From: Streptomyces sp. WMMB303
GTDB taxonomy: Bacteria; Actinomycetota; Actinomycetes; Streptomycetales; Streptomycetaceae
Reading direction: 5' to 3'
Assembly: GCF_029351045.1 (NCBI RefSeq)
Contig: NZ_JARKIN010000001.1
Location: 2,982,001 to 3,046,000, forward strand
DNA length: 64,000 nt
Below, piece by piece: positions 17,376 to 26,021 of the stretch. Made by a program: the position numbers and the translations under genes. The notes under the pieces were generated by a model, which saw only the letters and a program-made list of their open reading frames with translations, was not told the DNA's origin and did no database searches. How positions within the stretch are numbered: position 1 is the stretch's first letter; each line of letters opens with the position of its first letter.

Positions 17376-18263
17376 TCAGCCCTGCTCCGCCCGGGCGGGC
17401 GCGGACTCCTCCGAAGACAGGTCCGACTCGCGTCCCAGGCCGAAGGGGTCGGTCACCGTCTCGTCGACGACGGGGGGCGGCGGCTGGGGGGTGCGGGGCA
17501 TGACGGCCGCTTCCGAATGGCCGCCGCAGCCGAAGGCGAGGGAGACGACGTGGCCGTCGCGGCTGTACTCGTTGGCGCAGACCCCGAACGCCTGCCGCAG
17601 CGAACCCGCCAACGGCACCAGGAAACCGCAGCTCACGCAGTTGGCCGGGGCCGCCTGCGCCATCGGCGTCTTGGGACCGTAGGACTCCTCCCAACGGTCG
17701 GCAGCCGCATGCAGCCCGTACCGGGAGAGCACCCGCGGGCGCTCCATGCCGATCTCCTCGGCGACCCCGCCGATGGTGGCGCGGAAGGGGCCCCGGGCTT
17801 CGGGCTGCTCGTCGGCGACGGGCGAGTCGGGCGGCGGCTCGTCCGCACCCGAGTAGCCGGGCTCCAGCCGCAGGTCCTCGGCGTCGGTCGGCAGCAGATC
17901 GCCGGGGCCCAGGTCGCCGGGGCGCAGCCGCTCGCTCCAGGGCACCCACTCGGGGGCCAGCAGCGCGTCCGGGCCCGGCATCAGGACGGACTCGTCGACG
18001 GTGACGTTCTTGGCGCGGGAGGCCCGCGCCACGGTCACCGCCCAGCGCCAGCCCCGGTAGCCGGGTTCCTGCGCCTCGAAGAGGTGGGTGACCACCCGGT
18101 CCGCGCCGGGATCGGCGACGGCCTCCAGCCACGGGCCGACGGAACCGGGCGCCGCCGCCTCCTCGGCCGCGGCCCTGGCCTGCTCCACCGCCTCGGCACA
18201 CAGTCTGTCGGGGGCGCGCCGGCTCCGCGCGCCACGGCTCGTACTCCGCGTCGCGGCACTCAT
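17376..18263 (-). CDS. DUF3027 protein
   Basis: A 295-residue soluble protein. The pattern WRWAVTVARASRAKNVTVDESVLMPGPDALLAPEWVPWSERL followed by LGPGDLLPTD and a cysteine site NCVSCGFLVPLAGSLRQAFGVCANEYS DGH is that of the actinobacterial DUF3027 family. The CxxC...C...H arrangement near residues 205-230 may bind a metal. The C-terminus is acidic and disordered. It diverges from an MFS gene. Function unknown. Confidence 0.82.
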   Translation of the reverse strand: MSAATRSTSRGARSRRAPDRLCAEAVEQARAAAEEAAAPGSVGPWLEAVADPGADRVVTHLFEAQEPGYRGWRWAVTVARASRAKNVTVDESVLMPGPDALLAPEWVPWSERLRPGDLGPGDLLPTDAEDLRLEPGYSGADEPPPDSPVADEQPEARGPFRATIGGVAEEIGMERPRVLSRYGLHAAADRWEESYGPKTPMAQAAPANCVSCGFLVPLAGSLRQAFGVCANEYSRDGHVVSLAFGCGGHSEAAVMPRTPQPPPPVVDETVTDPFGLGRESDLSSEESAPARAEQG

Positions 18264-18409
18264 GCAGCACTCACAAGAATCGTCTCTCCTACGCCGTCGC
18301 GCCGTTGTCGGCGTGCGCTGCCCGTACGGCCACGAGTGGAGGGGCGGGATCGGGGACGGAGCGGCACCGGATGGCCGCTGCGACGTCCGCGCCCGCGCTC
18401 AAAGGCCCT

Positions 18410-18423
18410 ACGGTGCGCACCGT
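18410..18423. promoter_or_regulatory. Perfect 14-base palindrome ACGGTGCGCACCGT
   Basis: The palindrome lies mid-way in the 351-base divergent gap 18264-18614 between DUF3027 and an MFS gene, the only clear structure seen there. It may be a regulator site for one or both genes. Confidence 0.5.
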
Positions 18424-18614
18424 TCACCCACGCTACCCCACGGGGTCACCCGAGGAATCCGCAGCCAGCCTTCCCGGCACGCGCAGGGGACGGCCACCGG
18501 AGCCGGGGGCGGCCCGGAAGCGGACCACGGGCGGGCCGGGAAGCGGCCGGAAAGAGAGAGCGAAGCGGTGTGAGGGGAGGAACTGAACGGCGTGTTTCGG
18601 GGCACACTGACGGC

Positions 18615-20054
18615 GTGCCTGTCGACAAGCCCGGCAAACCCCGCACACGCGGCGAACCCAGCGCCATGGGACGGGTGGGGCGCGCGCTGCGCCGCCCCCC
18701 GGCCGCGCTGGCCCGCCGCGTCCGGCGCGCCACGCACGCGGAGGGCGCGGGCGAGTCCGGGCTCGGCAAACTGATCGAACTGCACGCGGTCAACTCCGCG
18801 GGCGACATGCTCATCACCGTGGCGCTCGCCTCCACCGTCTTCTTCTCGGTCCCCACCGGCGAGGCACGCGGGCGGGTAGCGCTGTACCTGGCGGTGACGA
18901 TGGCGCCGTTCGCCCTCCTCGCGCCGGTGATCGGCCCGCTGCTGGACCGCGTCCCGCACGGGCGGCGCGCCGCGATGGCCGCGGCGATGCTGGCCAGGGC
19001 GCTGCTGGCGCTGACCATGGCGGGCGCCGTGGCGACCGGCGGGCTGGAGCTCTACCCGGCGGCGCTGGGTGTGCTGGTCTCCTCCAAGGCGTACGGCGTC
19101 ATCCGCTCCGCCGTGGTGCCGCGGCTGCTCCCCCCGCGGATCTCCCTGGTCAAGGCCAACTCCCGGGTGACGCTGGCCGGGTTGCTCGCCACCGGCCTGG
19201 CGGCACCGGCCGGCGCGGGACTGCACCTGCTGGGCGAGCGGTGGCCGCTGTACGCCGCCTGCGCGGTCTTCCTCGTCGGGACCTTCCTGTCCTTCTCGCT
19301 CGCCCCCAAGGTCGACTCCGCCAAGGGCGAACGTCCGGCGCGGCTGGCCCCCGCGGCCGCGGTACTGCCCGTGCCCGGCGGCGCGCCGGGGGGAGACGGG
19401 TCCACGGCACAGCGGCAGCCAGGGCCGGAGCCGTCCGCCGCGGAGCGGCAGGCGCGTCCCGGGCTGCGCACCGTCGGCGCCTCGGTGCTCAGCGCGCTGT
19501 TCGCGAACTCCGCGCTGCGCGCCCTCTCGGGATTCCTCACCTTCTTCCTCGCCTTCCTGTTGCGCGAGCACCCGTTCGACGGACTCGGGGCCGCCGTCTC
19601 GCTCGGGCTGGCCGGTGTCGCGGCGGGCGGCGGCAACGCGCTGGGGACCGCCATCGGCGCCTGGCTGCGGGCCCGCGGCCCCGAGGTGATCATCACCTGC
19701 GTACTGTTCTGCGCCCTCACGGCGGCGGCCGTCGCCGCCGTGCTGTACGGCAGCGTCACGGTGACGGTCCTCGCCGCGACCGCCGGGATCGTGCAGGCCC
19801 TCGGCAAGTTGTCGCTGGACGCGCTCATCCAGCGCGACGTCCCCGAGGAGGTCCGCACCTCGGCCTTCGCCCGCTCCGAGACGCTGATGCAGATGTCCTG
19901 GGTCGCCGGCGGCGCCCTGGCCATGGCGCTGCCGCTGGTCGGATGGCTGGGGATGACGGTCGCGGCCGCCGTGGTCGCCACCGGGGTGCTCACCGCCGTC
20001 CGCGGTCTGCTGGGCGCGGCCCGGCGCGGAGCGGCCCGCCCCCGGGTCGCCTGA
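18615..20054 (+). CDS. MFS transporter
   Basis: A 479-residue membrane protein with about ten to twelve hydrophobic segments, beginning LHAVNSAGDMLITVALASTVFF near residue 58. A loop of about 50 polar residues (around 235-285) divides the halves. RVPHGRRAAMAAAMLAR is the motif-A-like loop. The GTG at 18615 (VPVDKPGKPRTRGEPS) is taken as start; an ATG at 18666 is the alternative. The long frame further upstream runs antisense to DUF3027 and is not coding. The substrate is unknown. Confidence 0.8.
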   Translation: MPVDKPGKPRTRGEPSAMGRVGRALRRPPAALARRVRRATHAEGAGESGLGKLIELHAVNSAGDMLITVALASTVFFSVPTGEARGRVALYLAVTMAPFALLAPVIGPLLDRVPHGRRAAMAAAMLARALLALTMAGAVATGGLELYPAALGVLVSSKAYGVIRSAVVPRLLPPRISLVKANSRVTLAGLLATGLAAPAGAGLHLLGERWPLYAACAVFLVGTFLSFSLAPKVDSAKGERPARLAPAAAVLPVPGGAPGGDGSTAQRQPGPEPSAAERQARPGLRTVGASVLSALFANSALRALSGFLTFFLAFLLREHPFDGLGAAVSLGLAGVAAGGGNALGTAIGAWLRARGPEVIITCVLFCALTAAAVAAVLYGSVTVTVLAATAGIVQALGKLSLDALIQRDVPEEVRTSAFARSETLMQMSWVAGGALAMALPLVGWLGMTVAAAVVATGVLTAVRGLLGAARRGAARPRVA

Positions 20055-20213
20055 CACCCGGCTCGCCGTTCCGGGGCCGCCGGCCCGCTGCCGGAACCCG
20101 CCTCGCACCGGACCGGAAACCGCCCGGCACACGGACAGGCACGCCGGCCGCGAGACGCGCGGCACGCCGTACCCCCACGTCGCACAGCGGTGCGGGCCCG
20201 ATAGCCTGCCCGC

Positions 20214-20741
20214 ATGAGCAAGCTCGCGCGGCAGGGCCGCATGTCGTCACAGTCGCCGCGGGGTGTGCGCACCGCCGCCGCCCTCGGTGCCGCCTCGCTC
20301 GGCCTCGTCGCCCTCAGCGGGTGCGAGCAGCCGCGCCCGATGGCCACCGCGACGGTCGGCGGCGACTCGGTCTCCGCCGAGGCCTCCTGCTACAACGACG
20401 GGAAGACCATCCCGAAGGACGAGCTGCGCAAGTGCCTGAGCAAGGCACCCAGCGAGACGATCTCCGTCGACGCGGCCGAGAAGGTCCGCATCGGCGTCCC
20501 CCCGGAGACGGCCGACGCGGGCTGGCAGATCTTCGCCGACGGCGAGCCGATGCTCTCCGAGACGCTGAAGAAGACCTACTACTCCTTCGTGGGCGAGGTG
20601 TTCTTCCAGCCCCGCTCCCAGCAGCCGGGTGAGAAGCCCTCGGGCCCGAAGAAGAGCATCAACCTGACCCTGGTGCAGACCTCCGGCGGCGACTTCAAGG
20701 GCGTCTGGCACTTCACCCTGAAGAACACGGCGGGCGAGTAG
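20214..20741 (+). CDS. DUF2771 lipoprotein
   Basis: A 175-residue protein with a lipoprotein signal: basic start, hydrophobic helix, lipobox LSGC with Cys near residue 38. The mature part, with SETISVDAAEKVRIGVPPE and FTLKNTAGE at the end, fits the DUF2771 family. TAGCCT at 20202-20207 is seven bases before the ATG, suggesting a leaderless message. It would sit on the outer face of the membrane. Function unknown. It precedes mqnB by 90 bases on the same strand. Confidence 0.75.
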   Translation: MSKLARQGRMSSQSPRGVRTAAALGAASLGLVALSGCEQPRPMATATVGGDSVSAEASCYNDGKTIPKDELRKCLSKAPSETISVDAAEKVRIGVPPETADAGWQIFADGEPMLSETLKKTYYSFVGEVFFQPRSQQPGEKPSGPKKSINLTLVQTSGGDFKGVWHFTLKNTAGE

Positions 20742-20831
20742 GCAGCCGTCCCCGCCCGACCGCCCCGGAAGCCCACCGGCGCCGCTCCGGGGCGCGGTTC
20801 ACGGCGATCCATCCACCCAGGAGGCACTCCA

Positions 20832-21509
20832 GTGCTGTCCCCGCTGTCGGCGTACCGGCGTGTGCTGGTGGTCGCGGCGGTCCCCGCGGAACGCGAGGCC
20901 GTGCTCGCCGCCACCGGCGGCGCCCCGCAGCTCGATGTGCTGGCCGGCGGGGTGGGCCCGGCCGCGGCCGCGGCGGCGACCGCGACCGCGCTGGTGACCG
21001 CCGCCGAACGGGCGCACCCCTACGACTTGGTGGTGTCCACCGGCATCGGCGGCGGCTTCGCCGCGAACGGCGTGCGGGTCGGTGACACCGTGCTCGCCGA
21101 CCGCATCGTCGCCGCCGACCTGGGCGCCCGGACCCCGGACGGCTTCACCTCGGTGGCGGAGCTGGGGTTCGGCACCGCCGAGCACACCCCGCCCCCGCAT
21201 CCGGTGCGGGCAGTGGCCGAGGCGACCGGCGCCCGCACCGGTGCGGTGCTCAGCGTCTCCACGGTCACCGGCACCCGGGAGGGCGCCGCGGAGCTGCTGG
21301 CCCGGCATCCGGACGCGGCCGCGGAGGCGATGGAGGGCTTCGGCGTCGCGCAGGCCGCTGCCGCGCACGCGGCGGCCCGCGGCGTCGTGCTGCCGGTACT
21401 CGAACTCCGTACCGTCTCCAACGCCGTCGGCCCCCGGGACCGGGCGGCCTGGCGTATCCCGGACGCGCTGGCGGCGCTCACCGCCGCCTTCGGCAAGCTG
21501 GTCACCTAG
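20832..21509 (+). CDS. mqnB: Futalosine hydrolase
   Basis: A 225-residue member of the nucleoside phosphorylase fold. It shows VSTGIGGGFA near residue 62 and EAMEGFGVAQAA near residue 167, where the Glu-Met-Glu motif binds the ribose, and the late LELRTVSNAVGPRDR. In the futalosine menaquinone pathway it splits futalosine into hypoxanthine and dehypoxanthinyl futalosine. The GTG start at 20832 is set by AGGAGG a few bases upstream. Adjacency to mqnD strongly supports the call. Confidence 0.92.
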   Translation: MLSPLSAYRRVLVVAAVPAEREAVLAATGGAPQLDVLAGGVGPAAAAAATATALVTAAERAHPYDLVVSTGIGGGFAANGVRVGDTVLADRIVAADLGARTPDGFTSVAELGFGTAEHTPPPHPVRAVAEATGARTGAVLSVSTVTGTREGAAELLARHPDAAAEAMEGFGVAQAAAAHAAARGVVLPVLELRTVSNAVGPRDRAAWRIPDALAALTAAFGKLVT

Positions 21510-21577
21510 TACCGCGCCGCAGGACCTTCCGGCACCGCCCAGGCCGGCTCCCGGCATCGCACAGAAGGGCTTCCCCC

Positions 21578-22465
21578 ATGGACACGAACGCCATAGCAGC
21601 GCCGCTCTCCCTCGCTTTCTCGCCCTGCCCCAACGACACGTTCGTCTTCGACGCCTGGGTGCACGGGCGGCTGCCGGGCGCGGTGCCGCCCGAGGTGACG
21701 TTCGCGGACATCGACGTCACCAACGGCATGGCCGAGCGGGGCGAACTGGACGCGCTGAAGGTCTCCTACGCGGTCCTGCCCTGGGTGCTGGAGGAGTACG
21801 CGCTGCTGCCCTGCGGCGGGGCGCTGGGCCGGGGCTGCGGACCGCTCGTGCTCACCCGGCCCGGAGCCGCGGACAGCCCCGGCACGACGGACGCCGCGGC
21901 GCTGAGCGGCAGGCGGGTGGCGGTGCCGAGCGAGCGGTCGACGGCGTATCTGCTCTTCCGGCTGTGGGCCGCGGCCGAGGTGCCCGGCGGCGTGAGCGAG
22001 ATCGTGGTGCTGCCGTTCCACGAGATCATGCCCGCGGTGCGGGACGGCACGGTGGACGCGGGCCTGGTCATCCACGAGGCCCGGTTCACCTACCAGGACT
22101 ACGGGCTGCACAGCCTCGCCGACCTGGGCGAGCACTGGGAGGCCACGACGGGGCTGCCGATCCCGCTGGGCGCGATCATCGCGAAGCGGTCGCTGGGCGC
22201 GCCGACGCTGCGCGCGCTGGCCGCGACGATCAGCGCCTCGGTGCGGGCGGCCTGGCAGGATCCGGCCGCCTCCCGGCCCTATGTGCTGGAGCACGCGCAG
22301 GAGATGGATCCGGCGGTGGCCGAGCAGCACATCGGCCTGTACGTCAACGAGTTCACCGCGGAACTGGGTTCGGACGGCTACGCCGCCGTGCGCGGGCTGC
22401 TCGAGCGGGCAGCGGCCGAAGGGCTCGTACCGCCCGTGGCGCCGGAGGCGCTGGCCTCCCCGTGA
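21578..22465 (+). CDS. mqnD: 1,4-dihydroxy-6-naphthoate synthase
   Basis: A 295-residue protein of the periplasmic-binding-protein-like fold, with the family signature AFSPCPNDTFVFDAW at residues 12-26 and conserved VSYAVLPWVLEEYALLPCGGALGRG and GLHSLADLGEHWE. It converts cyclic dehypoxanthinyl futalosine to 1,4-dihydroxy-6-naphthoate in menaquinone synthesis. It follows mqnB by 68 bases with its own ribosome site (AGAAGGGC). The other pathway genes (mqnA, mqnC) are not in this window. Confidence 0.93.
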   Translation: MDTNAIAAPLSLAFSPCPNDTFVFDAWVHGRLPGAVPPEVTFADIDVTNGMAERGELDALKVSYAVLPWVLEEYALLPCGGALGRGCGPLVLTRPGAADSPGTTDAAALSGRRVAVPSERSTAYLLFRLWAAAEVPGGVSEIVVLPFHEIMPAVRDGTVDAGLVIHEARFTYQDYGLHSLADLGEHWEATTGLPIPLGAIIAKRSLGAPTLRALAATISASVRAAWQDPAASRPYVLEHAQEMDPAVAEQHIGLYVNEFTAELGSDGYAAVRGLLERAAAEGLVPPVAPEALASP

Positions 22466-22577
22466 GGCGGTGCGGCGCGCGGGTTCCGCGGAGCGGCTCC
22501 GCCGGGCCGTTCCGCTGAGCCGTTCCGCCACGCCGCCGCGGGCCGGGCGGCCGGGCGCGGGGTTCGCGCCCGGCGGG

Positions 22578-22605
22578 CCGGCGCCCGGGACCGTCCGGGC
22601 GCCGG
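22578..22605. terminator. 11-bp stem-loop between mqnD and the cold-shock gene
   Basis: CCGGCGCCCGG (22578-22588) pairs exactly with CCGGGCGCCGG (22595-22605) around a six-base loop, two bases before the convergent stop at 22608. Confidence 0.75.
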
Positions 22606-22607
22606 GG

Positions 22608-22991
22608 TCAGACGTCGAGCTGGTCGGCGACCGCGCGCAGCATGCCCGCGATCTTCCGGCCGTGCTGCTTGTCGGGGTAGCGCCCGCGCTCCAGCGAGTG
22701 CGAGACGCCGTCCAGCAGCGTCGTCAGGTCCTGCACGATGGAGGCCAGCTCGTCGGGCTTGCGACGCTGCGCCGCCGCCACGGAGGGTGCCGGGTCCAGC
22801 AGGGTGACGGAGAGCGCCTGGTCGCCGCGCTGCCCGGCGACGACGCCGAACTCCACCCGCTGACCCGGTTTGAGCGCCTCGACGCCGTCCGGCAGCACCG
22901 ACGAGTGCACGAAGACGTCGCCGCCGTCGTCGCGGGAGAGAAAGCCGAAGCCCTTCTCGCTGTTGAACCACTTGACCTTGCCGGTAGGCAC
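22608..22991 (-). CDS. Cold-shock domain protein with C-terminal extension
   Basis: A 127-residue protein. Residues 1-65 are a cold-shock fold with KVKWFNSEKGFGFL (RNP1) and DVFVHSS (RNP2), which bind single-stranded RNA or DNA. The remaining 60 residues (QRRKPDELASIVQDLTTLLDGVSHSLERGRYP) form a helical extension not found in the 67-residue CspA type. The GTG start at 22991 gives the canonical VPTGKVKWF. Such extended CSPs are conserved beside mqnD in streptomycetes as far as I recall. Confidence 0.88.
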   Translation of the reverse strand: MPTGKVKWFNSEKGFGFLSRDDGGDVFVHSSVLPDGVEALKPGQRVEFGVVAGQRGDQALSVTLLDPAPSVAAAQRRKPDELASIVQDLTTLLDGVSHSLERGRYPDKQHGRKIAGMLRAVADQLDV

Positions 22992-23292
22992 GTCTGTCCT
23001 CGTCCTCGTACTCGTCCGGATGCACCGGGCTGCGGCTGCTGGAAACTGGCTGGTCCTGCTGCGTCGGGACGGTGTCCGCGCCCCGAGATCTTCCCCGTAC
23101 CCGACCCCCGATCCCCCGGAACAGCAGTCGGGCGGGCCGTAGGACCCGCCGCCACCAAGGTTAATGGCCCGGGGCGCCGTGGCAAGGTGCCACCGGAGGC
23201 GGGGTGCCGCCGGGTGGCTCCCGGCCGGGAAGGCTCCGGGCGGCCCGAGTGCCCGCTGGGAGAGCACTCGCTTCCGGACCTACCCTGTGTGG

Positions 23293-23529
23293 GTGAACAC
23301 TGAAACTCCGACCGCCGGTGATCTTCTCGTCCGTATCGGCGGGATCGTCTTTCTGATCGGCGCGGTGGCCACCCTGGTCACGGTCGCCCCGCTGTTCCTG
23401 GGCACCGACCCGTTCCCGGCGCCCGCGTACTTCGTCTGCATGCTGATGGGCCTCGGGTTCCTGCTGGCGGCCGTCGGGGTGGTGCGCACCGCGGTCGCGC
23501 AGCGACGCCGGGCCGCACAGCACGTCTGA
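23293..23529 (+). CDS. Small two-helix membrane protein
   Basis: A 78-residue protein starting VNTETPTAGDLLVRIGG with two membrane helices (about residues 15-36 and 45-65) and a basic C-terminus (QRRRAAQHV). TACCCT at 23281-23286 is six bases before the GTG at 23293, so a leaderless message fits and supports this start. No family recognised. It converges with the HAD phosphatase gene. Confidence 0.6.
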   Translation: MNTETPTAGDLLVRIGGIVFLIGAVATLVTVAPLFLGTDPFPAPAYFVCMLMGLGFLLAAVGVVRTAVAQRRRAAQHV

Positions 23530-23588
23530 CACCGCCCCCCGCGGGCGCCCGGCAGGACTCCGGGCGACGGCACCCCGGCCGGGCGGGG

Positions 23589-24305
23589 TCAGCTCAGGTG
23601 CCCGGCGCACGAGGGGTGCGGCGGGCGACCGCCGGGCGCTTCTCCGCGGGTGAACGCGGCGAGCCAGGACGGGAAGGCCGTCAGATCGGGCAGCACCACG
23701 TCGGCGCCGGCCGCGGCCAGCTCGGCCTCGGGGCAGGGCCCGGTGGCGACCGCCACGGACCGCGCGCCCGCCGTCCGCGCGCCCCGCACGTCGCCCACGT
23801 GGTCGCCCACGTAGGCGGCGGCCCCGTGCGCGGTCAGCGCCTCCGCCTTGCCCTCCGCCCACAGCTCGCCGACCAGCACGTCGGGGGCGAGGCCGAGGTG
23901 GTCCAGATGCAGCGCGGCGCTGGGCCGGTGCTTGGCGGTGACGACCAGCGTGCGCCCGCCCGCGGCCCGTACGGCGTCGAGCGCCTCGCGGGCGCCCGGT
24001 AGCGCGGTGGTCGGTGCGATGGCGTGGTCCGGATAGAGGGCGCGGTAGCGCGCCGCCATCGCCGGGATCTCCTCCTCGGGGAACCAGTACGCCAGTTCCT
24101 GGACCAGCGGCGGGCCGAGCCGGGTGACGACCAGGTCCGCGTCGATGCGTACGCCCGTCTCGGCCGCCAGCCGCCGCCAGGTGGCGTGGATACCGGGGCG
24201 GGAGTCGATCAGCGTCATGTCGAGATCGAAGCCCACGGTGGGGCCGGGCCCGGTGCGCGGCGGCGCCGGGGCGGGTGGCGGGACGGGCGTAGTCATACCG
24301 GTCAT
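23589..24305 (-). CDS. HAD-family phosphatase (phosphoglycolate-phosphatase-like)
   Basis: A 238-residue protein with motif I DLDMTLIDS, where the first Asp is the nucleophile, motif II/III VVTAKHRP carrying Lys, and motif IV GDHVGDVRGA. The cap helix insertion between motifs I and II places it with Gph/PGMB-type HAD hydrolases. The first residues are a Pro/Ala-rich extension; ATGs at 24305 and 24296 are both possible starts. The substrate (2-phosphoglycolate, nucleotide or sugar phosphate) cannot be decided. Confidence 0.8.
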   Translation of the reverse strand: MTGMTTPVPPPAPAPPRTGPGPTVGFDLDMTLIDSRPGIHATWRRLAAETGVRIDADLVVTRLGPPLVQELAYWFPEEEIPAMAARYRALYPDHAIAPTTALPGAREALDAVRAAGGRTLVVTAKHRPSAALHLDHLGLAPDVLVGELWAEGKAEALTAHGAAAYVGDHVGDVRGARTAGARSVAVATGPCPEAELAAAGADVVLPDLTAFPSWLAAFTRGEAPGGRPPHPSCAGHLS

Positions 24306-24384
24306 TGTGCCCGGCCCCTGGTCCCCCGCTCCGGCCCGCCCCTCGTCCACGGCTGCCCGGCCCTCACGGCCCACGGCCCACGGC

Positions 24385-24981
24385 TCAGGACGAGGTCGGG
24401 GACTTGCTGGCGGTGGTGACCTGGCAGGAGTAGACGAACCGCTGGTTGTTGGAGTAAGAGGCGTGCACCGAGACCGAGCGGTCGGCGCCGCCGCGCACCG
24501 TCACGGTCTTGAACTGGGTGCCGACGGTGCGGGTCGCGATCGTGGAGCTCGGCGAGGAGCCCACCTTGAAGCGGACGGTGAAGCTGTAGCGGAACGCCTG
24601 GTCGGCGGAGGCGTTCTGGATCTTCACCTGATAGGTGATCCGGCCGCTCGACCGGGAGTAGTCGCAGCTCTCGCCGTCGACCTCGCCGATCGCGCTCGGG
24701 TTGTAGGTCGGCGGCGCGGACACGGTGGGCGTGGGGCTGCTGCCGCCGGTCAGACCACCGGAGTCGGACCCGCTGCCGGAGCCTCCGCTGTAGCCGCCCG
24801 AGCTGAGTCCGGGGCTGCCGGAGGGCGAGGGGAACGAGGGCGCGGACGGCGCCGACGGCATGTCGTCCAGATCGCCCAGGCCGCCGAACGCCTTGTCCTT
24901 GGGATCGTCGGCGCAGCCCGCGAGGACGGCCGTACTGGCGAGGACGAGACTGGCGGCGCCGATGGCGCGGCGTGTACGCAT
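24385..24981 (-). CDS. Secreted lipoprotein with Ser/Gly-rich linker
   Basis: A 198-residue protein with lipoprotein signal ASTAVLAGCADD (lipobox LAGC, Cys near residue 24). About 60 residues of Ser/Gly/Pro follow, then a C-terminal beta-rich domain with two cysteines (ESCDYS, VYSCQV), likely one disulfide, and the theme YQVKIQNASADQAFRYSFTVRFKV. It resembles FxLYD-type extracellular domains that sense or scaffold at the cell surface. It is anchored to the outer membrane face. Specific function unknown. Confidence 0.7.
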   Translation of the reverse strand: MRTRRAIGAASLVLASTAVLAGCADDPKDKAFGGLGDLDDMPSAPSAPSFPSPSGSPGLSSGGYSGGSGSGSDSGGLTGGSSPTPTVSAPPTYNPSAIGEVDGESCDYSRSSGRITYQVKIQNASADQAFRYSFTVRFKVGSSPSSTIATRTVGTQFKTVTVRGGADRSVSVHASYSNNQRFVYSCQVTTASKSPTSS

Positions 24982-25243
24982 GTGATCCCCCGGTGTGCGT
25001 GAGCGCGTGGACTGGACAGCCCTGTCCAAGCTTGTACTGGAACACCGAGCCGACGTCATGGCCGTTGCGAGTTCATGACAGTCTCGGTGCACTGGAGCGG
25101 AAGAGTAACCGACGGGGAACGCCCCGGACTCTCCTGCCACCGAGGGCTTCCGCACCCGGGTGCCTTGGGTATTTTGGGTGTTCAGAGCTCAGCTCGGCCA
25201 ACGCGTCGCACACGGGGGCCGACGCTTCACACACGGGGGAACG

Positions 25244-25816
25244 ATGAGTCAGCCCTGGCCGCCGCAGCAGCCCATGCAGCCGATGCCGCCCGCGCCGCCG
25301 TCCATGCAGCCGATGCAACCCATGCAGCCCGGCTATCCGTACCACCCCGGCGGGCCCGGATTCCCGCCGCAGCGCCGCGGCAGCGGGGTCAAGGCGTTCC
25401 TGTTCGGCTGGCTCATCTCCGGCGCCGGGGCGACAGCGTTCGCCGTGCTGCTCCTCGCCAGCTACGAGGACCTCTCCAAGGTCGGCCTGCGGATCATGTA
25501 CGTGGTCTTCGCACTGGCGCTCGCCCTGCTCGTGGGCGGCGTGGCGGGCAAGGTGGGCGGGCCCAACCCCGCCGCGTACGTCGTCCCGTCGCTGTTCGCC
25601 ATGCTCGCGGTCTTCCTGGGCACCACCAACGGCTTCGTGTTCGTGCTCCTCAACGCGGGCGGCAGCGAGGTGTTCGAGTCGATGATGGAGAACGACCCCG
25701 GCGCCCCGGCCGAGTTCTGGTGGAAGGGACTCAAGGGCGGCATCGCGCTGCTCGGGCTCGCCGCCGCCGGAGGCGGCACCTTCGGGATGGCGTCCCTCGT
25801 CGGCCGGCGCCGCTGA
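25244..25816 (+). CDS. Four-helix membrane protein with MQP-repeat N-terminus
   Basis: A 190-residue protein. Residues 1-47 are a proline/methionine/glutamine tail with repeated MQP triplets (QQPMQPMPPAPPSMQP), presumably cytosolic. Four hydrophobic segments follow (about 50-68, 80-98, 108-127 and 162-180). GGGGGAACG before ATG at 25244 is the ribosome site. Membrane proteins with such tails are frequent in actinomycetes and may recruit partners through the tail. No known family is recognised. Confidence 0.7.
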   Translation: MSQPWPPQQPMQPMPPAPPSMQPMQPMQPGYPYHPGGPGFPPQRRGSGVKAFLFGWLISGAGATAFAVLLLASYEDLSKVGLRIMYVVFALALALLVGGVAGKVGGPNPAAYVVPSLFAMLAVFLGTTNGFVFVLLNAGGSEVFESMMENDPGAPAEFWWKGLKGGIALLGLAAAGGGTFGMASLVGRRR

Positions 25817-26021
25817 GCGGCCCGCCGCGCACACGTCCCCGCACCCGGGCCACCCCGCGCCTCGCCCCCCCCCGGGCGGCGGGGGTGGTGCTGAGAACAC
25901 CCCGCGACCGGGCCCCAGCGCCCTCGTCCGGTTCGTCCGCCGCTGGTTGCCTGTTCTCCGGGCGGGCGAAGGTTCCGCCCGGCGGCCGACTCGGGCGGCC
26001 GCGGGACGAGGGGGACGGACG

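Noticed and set aside
25865..25873. Run of nine cytosines as a phase-variation tract
   Set aside because: It lies after the stop of the membrane protein gene, not in a coding or core promoter position; more likely part of a weak terminator (C-run facing GGGGG).
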